64,000 bases of DNA, from contig NZ_KB911591.1 in NCBI RefSeq assembly GCF_000383615.1, forward strand, positions 144,879 to 208,878, written 5' to 3'. Positions 41,415 through 52,119 of this stretch are shown here, piece by piece. A model generated the notes under the pieces. The model did not search any database, had not been told where the DNA came from, and was given only the letters and a program-made list of their open reading frames with translations. A program made the translations under genes and the position numbers. Within the stretch, counting starts at the first letter, position 1. Each line of letters starts with the position of its first letter. Source of the DNA: Streptomyces canus 299MFChir4.1 (lineage in GTDB: Bacteria; Actinomycetota; Actinomycetes; Streptomycetales; Streptomycetaceae).

Positions 41415-43075
41415 ATGGGTCCCGTACTCGCCGGCGTCCTCCAGCTGACCGCCCTCATAGGCGCGCTGGCTCTCGCCCACGTCCCTCTCGGCACCTACAT
41501 GGCCAAGGTCTACTCCGCCGACCGGCACTGGCGGATCGAGAAGTGGATCTACAGGTGTGTCGGCGCCGACCCCGACACGCAGATGCGCTGGCCCGCCTAC
41601 CTGCGCGGTGTCCTCGCCTTCTCTGCCGTGTCGGTTCTCTTCCTCTACGTCCTCCAGCGGCTCCAGGGCATGCTGCCGCTGTCGCTCGGTTTCAAGGCGA
41701 TCGATCCGGACCAGGCGTTCAACACCGCGGTCTCGTTCGTGACCAACACCAACTGGCAGTCGTACTACGGCGAACAGGCCATGGGCCATGTCGTGCAGAC
41801 CGCCGGTCTGGCCGTGCAGAACTTCGTCTCGGCGGCCGTCGGCATGGCCGTCGCGGTGGCGCTGGTGCGCGGGTTCGCGCGATCCCGCACCGGAGAGCTG
41901 GGCAACTTCTGGGCGGACATGGTGCGCGGTGTCACGCGCGTCCTGCTTCCGGGCGCGTTCGCCGCGGCGATCGTGCTGGTCGCCTGCGGGGTGATTCAGA
42001 ACTTCTCCGGGATCCATGAGGTGGGCCAGTTCATGGGCGGCTCGCAGCAGTGGAACGGGGGCGCTGTCGCCTCGCAGGAGGCCGTCAAGGAGCTGGGCAC
42101 CAACGGTGGCGGGTACTTCAACGCCAACTCGGCGCACCCGTTCGAGAATCCGACGCCCTTCACCAACCTCTTCGAGATCTTCCTGCTGCTGGTGATCCCG
42201 TTCTCCCTGACCCGCACGTTCGGGGTCATGGTCGGCTCGGTCAGACAGGGCTACGCGATCCTCGCGACGATGGCCGCCCTCTGGGTCGGCTTCGTCGCCC
42301 TGATGATGTGGACCGAGTTCGCCCACCACGGACCGGCGTTGCAGCTCGCCGGCGGGGCGATGGAGGGCAAGGAGGTCCGCTTCGGCGTCGGTTCCTCGTC
42401 GATCTTCGCGGTGTCCACGACCCTGACGTCGACCGGTGCCGTGGACTCCTTCCACTCCTCCTTCACCGGGCTCGGCGGCGGCATCACCCTGCTCGGCATG
42501 ATGCTGGGCGAGATCGCGCCCGGCGGCACCGGCTCCGGGCTCTACGGCATGCTGGTCATGGCGATCATCGCGGTGTTCATCGCCGGTCTCATGGTCGGCC
42601 GTACACCCGAGTACCTGGGCAGGAAGATCGGTACCCGCGAGATCAAGCTCGCCGCCTGCTACATCCTCGTCACCCCGGCGCTGGTCCTCGTCTTCACCGC
42701 CGCGGCGATGGCGCTGCCCACTCCCGCCCACTCGATGACCAACAGCGGGGCGCACGGGTTCTCCGAGATCCTCTACGCCTACACGTCGGCCGCCAACAAC
42801 AACGGCTCGGCCTTCGCCGGACTGAACGCGGACACCCACTGGTTCAACACCACCCTGGGCCTGGCCATGGTCCTCGGCCGCTTCCTGCCCATGGTGTTCG
42901 TGCTGGCGCTGGCCGGCTCGCTCGCGGAGCAGCGGCCGGTGCCGGTGACAGCGGGCACCCTGCGCACCGAAAAGCCGCTGTTCACCGGGCTGTTGGTGGG
43001 CGCGATCCTCATCATCACCGGTCTCACGTACTTCCCGGCGCTCGCGCTGGGCCCGCTGGCCGAGGGGCTGGCGTC

Positions 43076-43079
<4 letters not shown>
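41415..43079 (+). CDS. kdpA: K+-transporting ATPase subunit KdpA
   Basis: A 554-residue ten-helix K+ channel-like subunit of the high-affinity potassium pump. The four selectivity-filter repeats are recognisable: VTNTNWQSY, LGTNGGGYFNANSAHPFENPT, TTLTSTGAVDS and NNNGSAFAGL. Length is normal. Its stop shares ATGA with kdpB. Confidence 0.96.
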
Positions 43080-45217
<2,138 letters not shown>

Positions 45218-45222
45218 AGGAC

Positions 45223-45855
45223 ATGAACAACTCCTTTGTGAACACCGCCCGTCTGCTCGGCGCGGGCCTGCGGGCACTGCTGGTGTTGACCGTGCTCACC
45301 GGCGTCCTCTATCCGCTGGCCGTGACAGGTGTGGCCCAGGCGTTCTTCCCCACCAAGGCCAACGGCTCGCAGATCAAGGCGGACGGCAAGGTCGTCGGCT
45401 CCTCCCTCATCGGCCAACAGGGCTACGGCCTGGACTACTTCCAGCCCCGGCTGGCCAACGGACTGGGCGAGAACTCGGTCAACAAGCAGTACGCACTGAT
45501 CCTCTCCGGCGCCACCAACCGCTCCGCCGACAACCCCCAACTCGTCAAGTGGGTGCAGGAGGCCAAGGCCAGGGTCGTCAAGGACAACTCCACCGCCGAC
45601 TACAAGGTCAGGCCCTCCCAGGTGCCCGCTGACGCGGTCACCTCCTCGGGCTCCGGCCTCGACCCGGACATCTCCCGGGCCTACGCGGAGATCCAGGTCC
45701 GCCGGGTCGCCGAACGCAACGGTCTAGCCGTCGCGCAGGTCGAGAAGCTGGTCGAGGAGCACACGTCCGGCCGCACGCTCGGCTTCATCGGCGAGCCCCG
45801 TGTCAACGTCCTCGAACTCAACATCGCCGTGAGGGAACTCGTGGCGAGGACCTGA
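45223..45855 (+). CDS. kdpC: K+-transporting ATPase subunit KdpC
   Basis: A 210-residue periplasm-facing subunit with one N-terminal helix (ALLVLTVLTGVLYPLAVTGVAQ) and the conserved C-terminal VDALVARxLE-like region IGEPRVNVLELNIAVRELVART. It holds KdpA and KdpB together and raises ATP affinity. Last gene of the operon; a strong hairpin follows, and kdpDE are absent from the window. Confidence 0.95.
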   Translation: MNNSFVNTARLLGAGLRALLVLTVLTGVLYPLAVTGVAQAFFPTKANGSQIKADGKVVGSSLIGQQGYGLDYFQPRLANGLGENSVNKQYALILSGATNRSADNPQLVKWVQEAKARVVKDNSTADYKVRPSQVPADAVTSSGSGLDPDISRAYAEIQVRRVAERNGLAVAQVEKLVEEHTSGRTLGFIGEPRVNVLELNIAVRELVART

Positions 45856-45880
45856 CGGCGTAAGGAGGCGCACCGGCGGT

Positions 45881-45906
45881 GGCGGTCCGGGAGACCCCGG
45901 ACCGCC
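45881..45906 (+). terminator. Terminator of the kdp operon
   Basis: GGCGGTCCGGG (45881-45891), AGAC loop, CCCGGACCGCC (45896-45906): an 11-bp perfect stem 25 bases after kdpC and also 36 bases past the convergent 72-residue ORF, so it may serve both strands. Confidence 0.75.
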
Positions 45907-45942
45907 GACTCCCACGACCGGGTCGGATCACCTGACCGATGC

Positions 45943-46161
45943 TCAGCGCGTCGCGCCGCGTGTCCAGCGGCGCCGCGGGGCGAACGCCGTGGTCGTGGCA
46001 ACAGCGGTGGCCAGGCCGGCGCCGAGGGTGATCGGCAGTGCCGGTGAGGTGCTGCCGGTGTCGGCGGCGTTCTGCGCCTTGAGGTCCGCGACGCAGGGCG
46101 CGTACGGGACCTTGACTCGGCAGTTCATCAGCGGTGCCCTGGCCCGCGTTCGTCGGCTCAT
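45943..46161 (-). CDS. Small protein with sortase-like C-terminal signal
   Basis: 72 residues: basic start MSRRTRARAP, two cysteines (14 and 23), then ADTGS (33-37), a hydrophobic stretch (about 41-60: ALPITLGAGLATAVATTTAF) and RRRW. The second half has the layout of a cell-wall sorting signal, as in the LAETG protein at 9136, but the motif is ADTG and there is no separate signal peptide. ATG shares ATGA with the dehydrogenase stop, so translation is coupled. Could also be a small membrane protein or the remnant of a larger surface protein. Confidence 0.5.
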   Translation of the reverse strand: MSRRTRARAPLMNCRVKVPYAPCVADLKAQNAADTGSTSPALPITLGAGLATAVATTTAFAPRRRWTRGATR

Positions 46162-47075
46162 GGCCGTTTCGCGTGGGCCTCCGACCGTCGGACGGAGGCG
46201 GGGGTGGCGTCGGTGCGGGATTCCAGTGCGTGCAGGACGGCCACCATGTCCTCGGCGCCGTGGCCCTGTTCGACGGCCTCGCCGTACAGGGCGTGGCAGG
46301 CGTCGAGGAGCGGGGAGGCCAGGCCGGCCTTGCGGGCGGCCTCGGCGATCAGACGGTTGTTCTCCAGGACGTTGGTGGCGGCGGCCTGCACGGTGAAGTC
46401 GCGGGTCAGCAGCTTGGGCCCCTTCACCCGCGAGACGGCACTGGCCATCGGGCCCGCGTCCAGGACGTCCCGCAGCAGGCGCTGGTCGAGTCCGTGCCGG
46501 TCGGCGAAGTGGAACGCCTCGGCCAGCCCGGTGACGAGGGTGATCAGGAACAGGTTCACCGAGAACTTCATCAGCAGCGCTCCGGGGACCGCACCGCAGT
46601 CGAACGTCTCCCGGCACATGGCGGCCAGCAGAGGGCGCACGGCGGCGACGGCGGCGTCGTCACCCGCCGTCATGCCCACCAGCTCGGCCCGCTCGGCCGG
46701 GATGCGGGAGCCGGAGACGGGAGCCTCGACATACCGTCCGCCCGCCGCCCGGACGGCATCCTGCAAACCGGCCGAGTACTCGGCCGAGGTCGTGCCCATG
46801 TGGACGACGGTCCGTCCGGCCACGAGATCGGCGAAGTCCGGGGTGCCGCGCCCCAGGACGGCGTCCACGGCAGCCTCGTCGGCCAGCATGAGGATCACGG
46901 TTCCGGCCCGGTCGAAGACCTTGGCAGGGCGCGCGGCGACCTCGGCTCCGGCGGCGCGCAGGGCCTCGCACCGGTCGGGAGTGCGGTTCCACACGACGAG
47001 CGGCGTCCCGGACCGGGCGAGGTTGAGGGCCATGGGCCGGCCCATGGCTCCGAGGCCGATGAATCCCACGTACAC
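46158..47075 (-). CDS. Beta-hydroxyacid dehydrogenase (3-hydroxyisobutyrate DH family)
   Basis: A 305-residue NAD(P)-dependent enzyme: GFIGLGAMGRPMALNL at the start, the substrate-binding APVSGSR near residue 117 and catalytic lysine in FSVNLF context (LLMKFSVNLFLI). GTG at 47073-47075 is the apparent start. It diverges from a TetR gene across a region with two palindromic operators, so expression is probably TetR-controlled. Substrate unknown. Confidence 0.87.
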   Translation of the reverse strand: MYVGFIGLGAMGRPMALNLARSGTPLVVWNRTPDRCEALRAAGAEVAARPAKVFDRAGTVILMLADEAAVDAVLGRGTPDFADLVAGRTVVHMGTTSAEYSAGLQDAVRAAGGRYVEAPVSGSRIPAERAELVGMTAGDDAAVAAVRPLLAAMCRETFDCGAVPGALLMKFSVNLFLITLVTGLAEAFHFADRHGLDQRLLRDVLDAGPMASAVSRVKGPKLLTRDFTVQAAATNVLENNRLIAEAARKAGLASPLLDACHALYGEAVEQGHGAEDMVAVLHALESRTDATPASVRRSEAHAKRP

Positions 47076-47124
47076 GAGGCACCGCCTTCTCCGGCCCACG
47101 CCGAAGCCGAGCCGCTGCCGCACA

Positions 47125-47169
47125 CTATGACAGCGGTCATGGTAGGCGTGTCTATGACGACGGTCATAG
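47125..47169. promoter_or_regulatory. Two TetR operators between divergent genes
   Basis: CTATGAC-N4-GTCATAG at 47152-47169 is a perfect palindrome, and CTATGAC-N4-GTCATGG at 47125-47142 differs by one base; centres are 27 bp apart. They fill the space between the dehydrogenase start (47075) and the TetR start (47206), where a divergently transcribed TetR repressor normally binds. Confidence 0.75.
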
Positions 47170-47205
47170 AGTGAACGCGTACGAAACCGGACGTGGAGGT
47201 CGGCG

Positions 47206-47802
47206 ATGGCGGTGTCCGAGAGGGGAGCTCGGGAGCGGATGGTCTTCAGCGCTGCCCAGCTCATCCGGCGCGAGGGGGTCGCCGCGACCGGGATGCGCGA
47301 GGTCGCCGCCCACGCCGGCGCGCCGCGCGGTTCACTCCAGCACTACTTCCCCGGCGGCAAGGAGCAACTGGTCAACGAGGCGGTGGAGTGGGCGGGCCGA
47401 TACGCCGGCAAGCGCGTGGCCCGTTTCCTCGCCGCCCTGCCCGAGCCGACACCGAGCGGGCTGTTCGCCGAGATGGTGCGCCAGTGGACCCACGAGTACG
47501 AGAGCGCCGGCTTCGCCGGTGGCTGCCCGGTCGCCGCCGCCACGGTGGACTGGGCGGAGTCGACCGCGTCCACGCGGGCGGCCGCGGCGGAGGCGTTCGC
47601 GACCTGGACCGGTCCGGTGGCCCGCGCGCTGACCGACATGGGCGTGCCCGGGGAACGCGCGACCGCGCTGGCCACCCTCATGGTGAGCGCCCTGGAAGGG
47701 GCGATCCTCATGGCTCGGGCGGAGCGGGACGTACGTCCGCTGACGACCGTGGCCGGTGAACTCGGCCCCCTCCTCGACGCGGCGGTGCGTCGGGAGGGCT
47801 GA
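47206..47802 (+). CDS. TetR-family repressor (YxaF/LmrA-like)
   Basis: A 198-residue TetR protein: HTH at about residues 28-50 (GMREVAAHAGAPRGSLQHYFPGGKEQL) and a C-terminal ligand domain with the CPVAAA pattern of the LmrA/YxaF branch (GGCPVAAATVDWA). It probably represses itself and the dehydrogenase through the two palindromes just upstream. Confidence 0.88.
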   Translation: MAVSERGARERMVFSAAQLIRREGVAATGMREVAAHAGAPRGSLQHYFPGGKEQLVNEAVEWAGRYAGKRVARFLAALPEPTPSGLFAEMVRQWTHEYESAGFAGGCPVAAATVDWAESTASTRAAAAEAFATWTGPVARALTDMGVPGERATALATLMVSALEGAILMARAERDVRPLTTVAGELGPLLDAAVRREG

Positions 47803-48028
47803 CCGGTTCTGCCGCGGCGGACCGCGAGCGGCCTCAGGGCGGTGCCGGAGCCGGCGGCACCGAGGGCCTCAGCCGGCGGGCGGCGCGGCCGGGCCCGTAC
47901 GCCCAGGTTCTGATCGGGTCAACTGGCCGGGCCACGGAGCCCGGTTCAGTCATGACGGGCACCGTGTCGAGCGGCCTCGAAGAGTTTCGGTCGCGGCCGG
48001 GGCCGGGGACGCCGTTGCCCTGTCGTCC

Positions 48029-48580
48029 TTACTCGCCGGGTCTCAGGATGGCGCTCACGACCACGTCGAAGAGGTGATCGGTGCGTGCGGCGAGGGAGGG
48101 CTGATCGCTGAGCCATGCCAGCGAACCGGCCAGCGCGAACAGGTCGGTGCCGTCGATGTCGGTGCGAGCCAGGCCCTGCGCCTGTGCGCGGGTGAGGAGT
48201 TGGGTGCCGGCGGCGCGCATCGCGACGCACGAGGCGTGCAGCGCGGACTGCGGGTCCTCGATGGCCGTGACCATCAGGTCCACGACACCCCGGTAGTTGT
48301 GCGCGCAGGCAACGAAGTCGCGCAGCCACGAGCCCAGCGCGTCCGCGGGCTCCCTCGACGTTTCGAGGGCTGCCGCCTTCACCGCCAGTTCGTCGAAGCT
48401 CGTGCGGAGCAGGGCTTCGAGCAGTGCCTCGCGGGTGGGGAAGTGGCGGATCAGCGTGGCGAGTCCCACCCCGGCCCTGCGTGCGATGTCGCGCAGCGAC
48501 GCGTCGACGCCCTGCTCGGTGATGACGGCGCCCGCGACCGCGAGGAGGTGGTCGTGGTTCTTCCTGGCGTCGGCCCGCAT
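48029..48580 (-). CDS. TetR-family regulator
   Basis: A 183-residue TetR protein: HTH SLRDIARRAGVGLATLIRHFPTREALLEALL, C-terminal ligand domain. The ATG at 48578-48580 follows AAGGGGAG. It diverges from a quinone oxidoreductase gene 111 bp away, with three evenly spaced palindromes in between. Converges with the TetR gene at 47206 across about 225 bp that hold nothing recognisable. Confidence 0.87.
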   Translation of the reverse strand: MRADARKNHDHLLAVAGAVITEQGVDASLRDIARRAGVGLATLIRHFPTREALLEALLRTSFDELAVKAAALETSREPADALGSWLRDFVACAHNYRGVVDLMVTAIEDPQSALHASCVAMRAAGTQLLTRAQAQGLARTDIDGTDLFALAGSLAWLSDQPSLAARTDHLFDVVVSAILRPGE

Positions 48581-48599
48581 CTGCTCCCCTTGACTATCC

Positions 48600-48656
48600 G
48601 GATCAGTGATCCATATATTCGGATCAGTGGTCCGGATACCCGGATCGCTGATCCGG
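48600..48656. promoter_or_regulatory. Three tandem palindromic operators, 21-bp period
   Basis: GGATCAGTGATCC (48600-48612, perfect), GGATCAGTGGTCC (48621-48633) and GGATCGCTGATCC (48642-48654, extended to CCGG ends). Centres are at 48606, 48627 and 48648, exactly 21 bp apart, so a repressor would bind on one face of the helix. They lie between the TetR gene and the oxidoreductase gene. Confidence 0.8.
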
Positions 48657-48691
48657 ATAAGCGTATCCCGCAGCGCGGACAGGAGAAAATG

Positions 48692-49714
48692 ATGTCGACA
48701 GACACGATGAGGGCCGTCCGGCTGCACGAGTTCGGCGGCCCCGAGGTGCTGCGTTACGAGGAGGTGCCGGTTCCCGTGCCGGGCCCCGGTGAGGTGCTGG
48801 TGCGCGTGCACGCGGTGGGCCTCAATCCTCCCGACTGGTACGCCCGCGGGGGGATGCCCGATGTACCTCCCGAGCTCAAGCCCCCGTTCGACCTCCCCCT
48901 GATTCCGGGGACCGACGTGTCGGGCGTCGTGGAGGCCGTCGCCGCCGACGTCGACGCCTTCACCGTGGGGGAGGAGGTGTTCGGTCTTGTGCGCTTCCCC
49001 ACCGCTCTCCAGGGCGGCGCGTACGCCGACTACGTCACCGCGCCGGCCTCCGACCTCGCGCGCAAGCCGGCTTCCGTCGACCATGTCCACGCCGCCGGCC
49101 TGCCCATGTCGGGACTGACGGCGTGGCAGTTCCTGATCGACCTCGGGCACGACCATCCCTCGCCGTTCCAGGCGGCTCGGCACCGCCCGATGGCGCTCGG
49201 CGCCGGGACCACCGTGCTCGTCAACGGCGCTGCCGGTGGCGTGGGGCATCTCGCGCTCCAGCTGGCCAAGTGGAAGGGGGCCCGCGTCATTGCCGTGGCC
49301 TCGGGCACCCACGAGACGTTCCTGCGCGAACTCGGCGCCGACGAGTTCATCGACTACACCAAGGACCGTCCGGAAGAGGTCGCCCGGGACGTCGATCTCG
49401 TCCTGGACTCCGTCGGGGGCCCCGGCAGCAGGCGCTTCCTGCAGACCGTCAAGCGCGGCGGGGCCCTCTACCCGGTGTACTTCGGAGAGTTCGACGACGA
49501 GGAGAACGAGAAGCTGGGTGTCACCGTCACGGCCACCCAGGTCCGCTCGAACGGCGCGCAGCTCGCCGAAATGGGGCGCCTGCTCGAAGCGGGCACGGTC
49601 CGTGTCGCGATCGACAGCACCTTTGCGCTCGCGGACGCCCGGGCGGCGCACGAACGGGCCGCCCGGGGGCACATCCGGGGCAAGATCGTGCTCACGGTCG
49701 CCCAGGACTCCTGA
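48692..49714 (+). CDS. Zinc-independent NADP-dependent quinone oxidoreductase
   Basis: A 340-residue medium-chain dehydrogenase. The GroES-like part is RAVRLHEFGGPEVLRYEEVPVP; the NADP motif is VLVNGAAGGVGHLALQLAKWKGARVIAVAS. It lacks the cysteine cluster of zinc alcohol dehydrogenases, so it belongs with the quinone oxidoreductase branch. AGGAGA precedes the ATG pair at 48689/48692. Under control of the divergent TetR, judging by the operators. Confidence 0.87.
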   Translation: MSTDTMRAVRLHEFGGPEVLRYEEVPVPVPGPGEVLVRVHAVGLNPPDWYARGGMPDVPPELKPPFDLPLIPGTDVSGVVEAVAADVDAFTVGEEVFGLVRFPTALQGGAYADYVTAPASDLARKPASVDHVHAAGLPMSGLTAWQFLIDLGHDHPSPFQAARHRPMALGAGTTVLVNGAAGGVGHLALQLAKWKGARVIAVASGTHETFLRELGADEFIDYTKDRPEEVARDVDLVLDSVGGPGSRRFLQTVKRGGALYPVYFGEFDDEENEKLGVTVTATQVRSNGAQLAEMGRLLEAGTVRVAIDSTFALADARAAHERAARGHIRGKIVLTVAQDS

Positions 49715-49814
49715 GGAACGTGCCCTGGCTTGTCACCTGGGCGGAATAGCGGCGCCCGTACCGCGTCCGGCATGACAAGCTGTGCTTCCCACTGCCCGAA
49801 CCCAGGAGGTCACG

Positions 49815-50057
49815 ATGACCGCAGAAGCTGCGTCCCCAGAAGGTTCGGAGCCGGCTGAGCCCGAGACGTCCGCGCTCGCGCCCGACAGCGACGGCAACTA
49901 CGACCTCAAACGAAAGTTCCGAGAGGCCTTGGCCCGCAAGCGCGGTGCGGAGGCGGACGCCGCCGACCTCGCTTCCAACCCCCACGCGTCAAAGATCCGT
50001 GGAGCGCACGGCCCGGCGTCGAGCCAGCGGTCGTTCCGGCGCAAGAGCGGGGGCTGA
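49815..50057 (+). CDS. DUF5302 family protein
   Basis: An 80-residue small acidic-then-basic protein with the DUF5302 core NYDLKRKFREALARKRGAEADAA. Ends in SSQRSFRRKSGG. GGAGGT precedes the ATG at 49815. Common in actinobacteria; function unknown. A strong terminator follows about 100 bp downstream. Confidence 0.85.
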   Translation: MTAEAASPEGSEPAEPETSALAPDSDGNYDLKRKFREALARKRGAEADAADLASNPHASKIRGAHGPASSQRSFRRKSGG

Positions 50058-50163
50058 GCCGGAGCGGTTCCGGGCTCCGGCTGAATAGCTCCAAGGGGAG
50101 TTGTCCCGCCGGACCTCCGGACCTCCGGGATCCGCGGGGCGCTGGACGTCTCCGTGACCGTCT

Positions 50164-50202
50164 CCGGGCACCTCGGACTCCGTTGTCGGCCGAGGTGCCC
50201 GG
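50164..50202 (+). terminator. Strong terminator after the DUF5302 gene
   Basis: CCGGGCACCTCGG (50164-50176) pairs perfectly with CCGAGGTGCCCGG (50190-50202), a 13-bp stem with a 13-base loop. It also lies just beyond the end of the converging TetR remnant. Confidence 0.8.
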
Positions 50203-50255
50203 ACTCTGTCTTGTGCGGGGCCGGGTTGATTCGCCCGGCGAGGTAGGGTGCCGCG

Positions 50256-50648
50256 CTAACCCCGGTCGGCCGCCACGGCGCGCCGGACACTTTCGCTGAG
50301 CAGGGCCCGACGCTGATCATGCAGTTCGGGGGGTTCCTGTGCGGTCGCCGCATAGACATTGCTGACCGGTGACCAGGCCATGGACATGGCGATCACCATG
50401 GCCATGAGGTCGAACGGGTCTCCTTGGTGCACCGAGCCGGCGGCCTGGGCCTGGGCGATGGCCCGCAGCTTGCCGTCGTCGAGGCGGTCGGGGTCGTCGA
50501 CCAGGTGGCCCACCGGCCGTCGCTCCAATCGCGCCCAGGTGGCCAGCCGGATGAGGTCGGGGCGCCGGAGGTACTCGTCGTAGAGGCGCACGGCCCAGTC
50601 CGCGAGGTCGGCGGCGTAGAGGGCCGCAGGAAACTCAGCTCCGCGGGC
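50256..50648 (-). pseudogene. TetR-family regulator remnant, 5' part lost
   Basis: Only the C-terminal ligand domain remains: ADLADWAVRLYDEYLRRPDLIRLATWARLERRPVGHL... to ESVRRAVAADRG. The frame continues to the right into what is antisense to an alcohol dehydrogenase remnant, so the HTH half is missing. The break is at about 50630-50655. No start or ribosome site belongs to it. Confidence 0.7.
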
Positions 50649-50649
50649 A

Positions 50650-50802
50650 GCGACGGCCGACATGCTCGACTTCCGCGCCCGCCACGGCATCACCGCCGAC
50701 ATCGAGATACTTCCCTCGGCGGGTGTGAACGAGGCCCTCGACCGCCTCCGGCGCAACGACGTCCGCTACCGCTTCGTACTCGACATGTCCGACCTTGGCT
50801 GA
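50650..50802 (+). pseudogene. Alcohol dehydrogenase (YahK/AdhC-like) C-terminal remnant
   Basis: The last 46-50 codons of a zinc alcohol dehydrogenase: MLDFRARHGITADIEILPSA and on to NDVRYRFVLDMSDLG, which matches the usual ending of the YahK group (…DVKYRFVIDM). About 300 residues are missing. Together with the adjoining TetR remnant this looks like a divergent regulator/enzyme pair that lost the central segment holding both 5' ends. Confidence 0.7.
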
Positions 50803-50874
50803 ACGGGCCTACAGCCGATGGCACTTGTGTTCGTCGGCCTCGCCGCACTCAACTCCCGGGGCCCGGAGACGCCG

Positions 50875-50903
50875 TTGAACGATTGCTCACCGCCGCATAG
50901 GTT
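50875..50903 (+). promoter_or_regulatory. Consensus vegetative promoter giving a leaderless mRNA
   Basis: TTGAAC (50875-50880), 17 bases, TAGGTT (50898-50903). Transcription would begin about 50910, at the ATG of the LLM oxidoreductase (50911), so the message is probably leaderless. No ribosome site is present, in agreement. Confidence 0.65.
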
Positions 50904-50910
50904 CCGGCGT

Positions 50911-51789
50911 ATGACGAACGTACGGATCGGTGTGATGTACGACCGCGACTGGGCCCCCGAAGGGCTGCCCGAGTTCGCGCGGCAGGCCGAGGCGCTCGGC
51001 CTGGACGACCTGTGGGTGGTCGAGGACCTCGGGTGGAACGGAGGGGTGTCGGCGGCGGCCGTGGCACTGGGAGCCACGCAACACATCAGGGTCGGCATCG
51101 GCATCGCCCCCGCCCCGCTGCGCAGCCCGGCGCTCCTGGCGATGGAACTGGCCACGCTGGCACGGGTGTTCCCCTGGCGGCTGGTGGCCGGGATCGGGCA
51201 CGGGGTGCAGGAGTGGATGGCCCAGGTGGGCGCCGCGGCCCGCTCCCCGCTGGCCCTGCTGGAGGAGACCGTCACCTCGGTGCGTGCGCTGCTGCGCGGA
51301 GAGCGGGTGGCGTTGGCGGGCCGCGAAGTCCGCCTGGACGGCGTTCAGTTGACACACCCTCCGGCCGAGGCCCCGCCGGTGGTCGCGGGTGTGGTGCGTC
51401 CGCGCTCCCTGGAGCTGTCCGGGCGGGTCGCGGACGGTACGGTGATCACGGAGGGCCATGGCCCGCACGACCTGGAGAACGCCCGCGCACTGATCGCCAA
51501 GGGCGGCGCCGCCTCCGACCACACCCTCACGGTCTTCGCCTTCGCCTGCGTCGGTGACGACGCCCACGAGGTGACCCGCGCCCTGCACCCGCACATCGAG
51601 GGCCACGCCGCCTGGCTCGGCCGTCCGCCGCACGAGGTGTTCACCGTCTCGGGTCCTGCCGCCCAGGCCGCCGGGCACATCCGCGAGCTGGCGACGGCCG
51701 GCGCGGACACGGTGGTCCTGCGGATCTCCGGCCCGGATCCGCTGCGGCAGCTGAAGGCCGTACTGGAGGCGGTCGGGCAGCGGGACTGA
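50911..51789 (+). CDS. LLM-class flavin-dependent oxidoreductase
   Basis: A 292-residue luciferase-like monooxygenase (F420- or FMN-dependent): MTNVRIGVMYDRDWAPEGL at the start, EALGLDDLWVVEDL, then HIRVGIGIAPAPLRSPALLAMELATLARVF. The ATG at 50911 was chosen from homology and the promoter 8 bases before it; the frame is open to 50818 without homology. Intact, in contrast to the remnants on either side. Confidence 0.86.
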   Translation: MTNVRIGVMYDRDWAPEGLPEFARQAEALGLDDLWVVEDLGWNGGVSAAAVALGATQHIRVGIGIAPAPLRSPALLAMELATLARVFPWRLVAGIGHGVQEWMAQVGAAARSPLALLEETVTSVRALLRGERVALAGREVRLDGVQLTHPPAEAPPVVAGVVRPRSLELSGRVADGTVITEGHGPHDLENARALIAKGGAASDHTLTVFAFACVGDDAHEVTRALHPHIEGHAAWLGRPPHEVFTVSGPAAQAAGHIRELATAGADTVVLRISGPDPLRQLKAVLEAVGQRD

Positions 51790-51871
51790 AGTCCCGGATT
51801 CGCGGTCGCCGTACGTCCGCGGTCAGCTTCGGCTGAGGACGGCAGGCCGGTGTCCGGAGCGGCCAGGACCG

Positions 51872-52119
51872 TTACCTGGGCGGCAGGCTCACTGCGAACG
51901 CGCGTCCCTCGTCGATCCACGCGACCAGGGCCTCGTCCTGCGTCGTGGCGGCCCCGGCGACCACGACCCAGCCGCGCATCGGGCGGCCGGTCATGTCGAA
52001 GAGCCGCGTCCCGGGCCGGGCGAGGGCCGCGTCGGCGGGGTCCGGCCCGACGCGGACCATGAGGTCGTCGCCGGTCACACCGACGGCCACGTTGCCCTGA
52101 GCCCCTCGTCGTACGCCAT
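51872..52119 (-). pseudogene. TfoX/Sxy N-terminal-domain gene with internal deletion
   Basis: The gene starts with a proper ATG at 52119 (GGAGA upstream) reading MAYDEGL, the normal TfoX start. It then jumps within a few bases to GN(V)AVGVTGDDLMVRVGPD, which in intact relatives comes about 30-40 residues later, and the two parts are in different frames. The reading frame from the true start stops after 14 codons; the rest is open from 52090 to 51872 (72 codons, ending AFAVSLPPR). So an internal deletion with frameshift has broken the gene. Its ATG overlaps the SRPBCC stop (TGATG). Confidence 0.7.
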
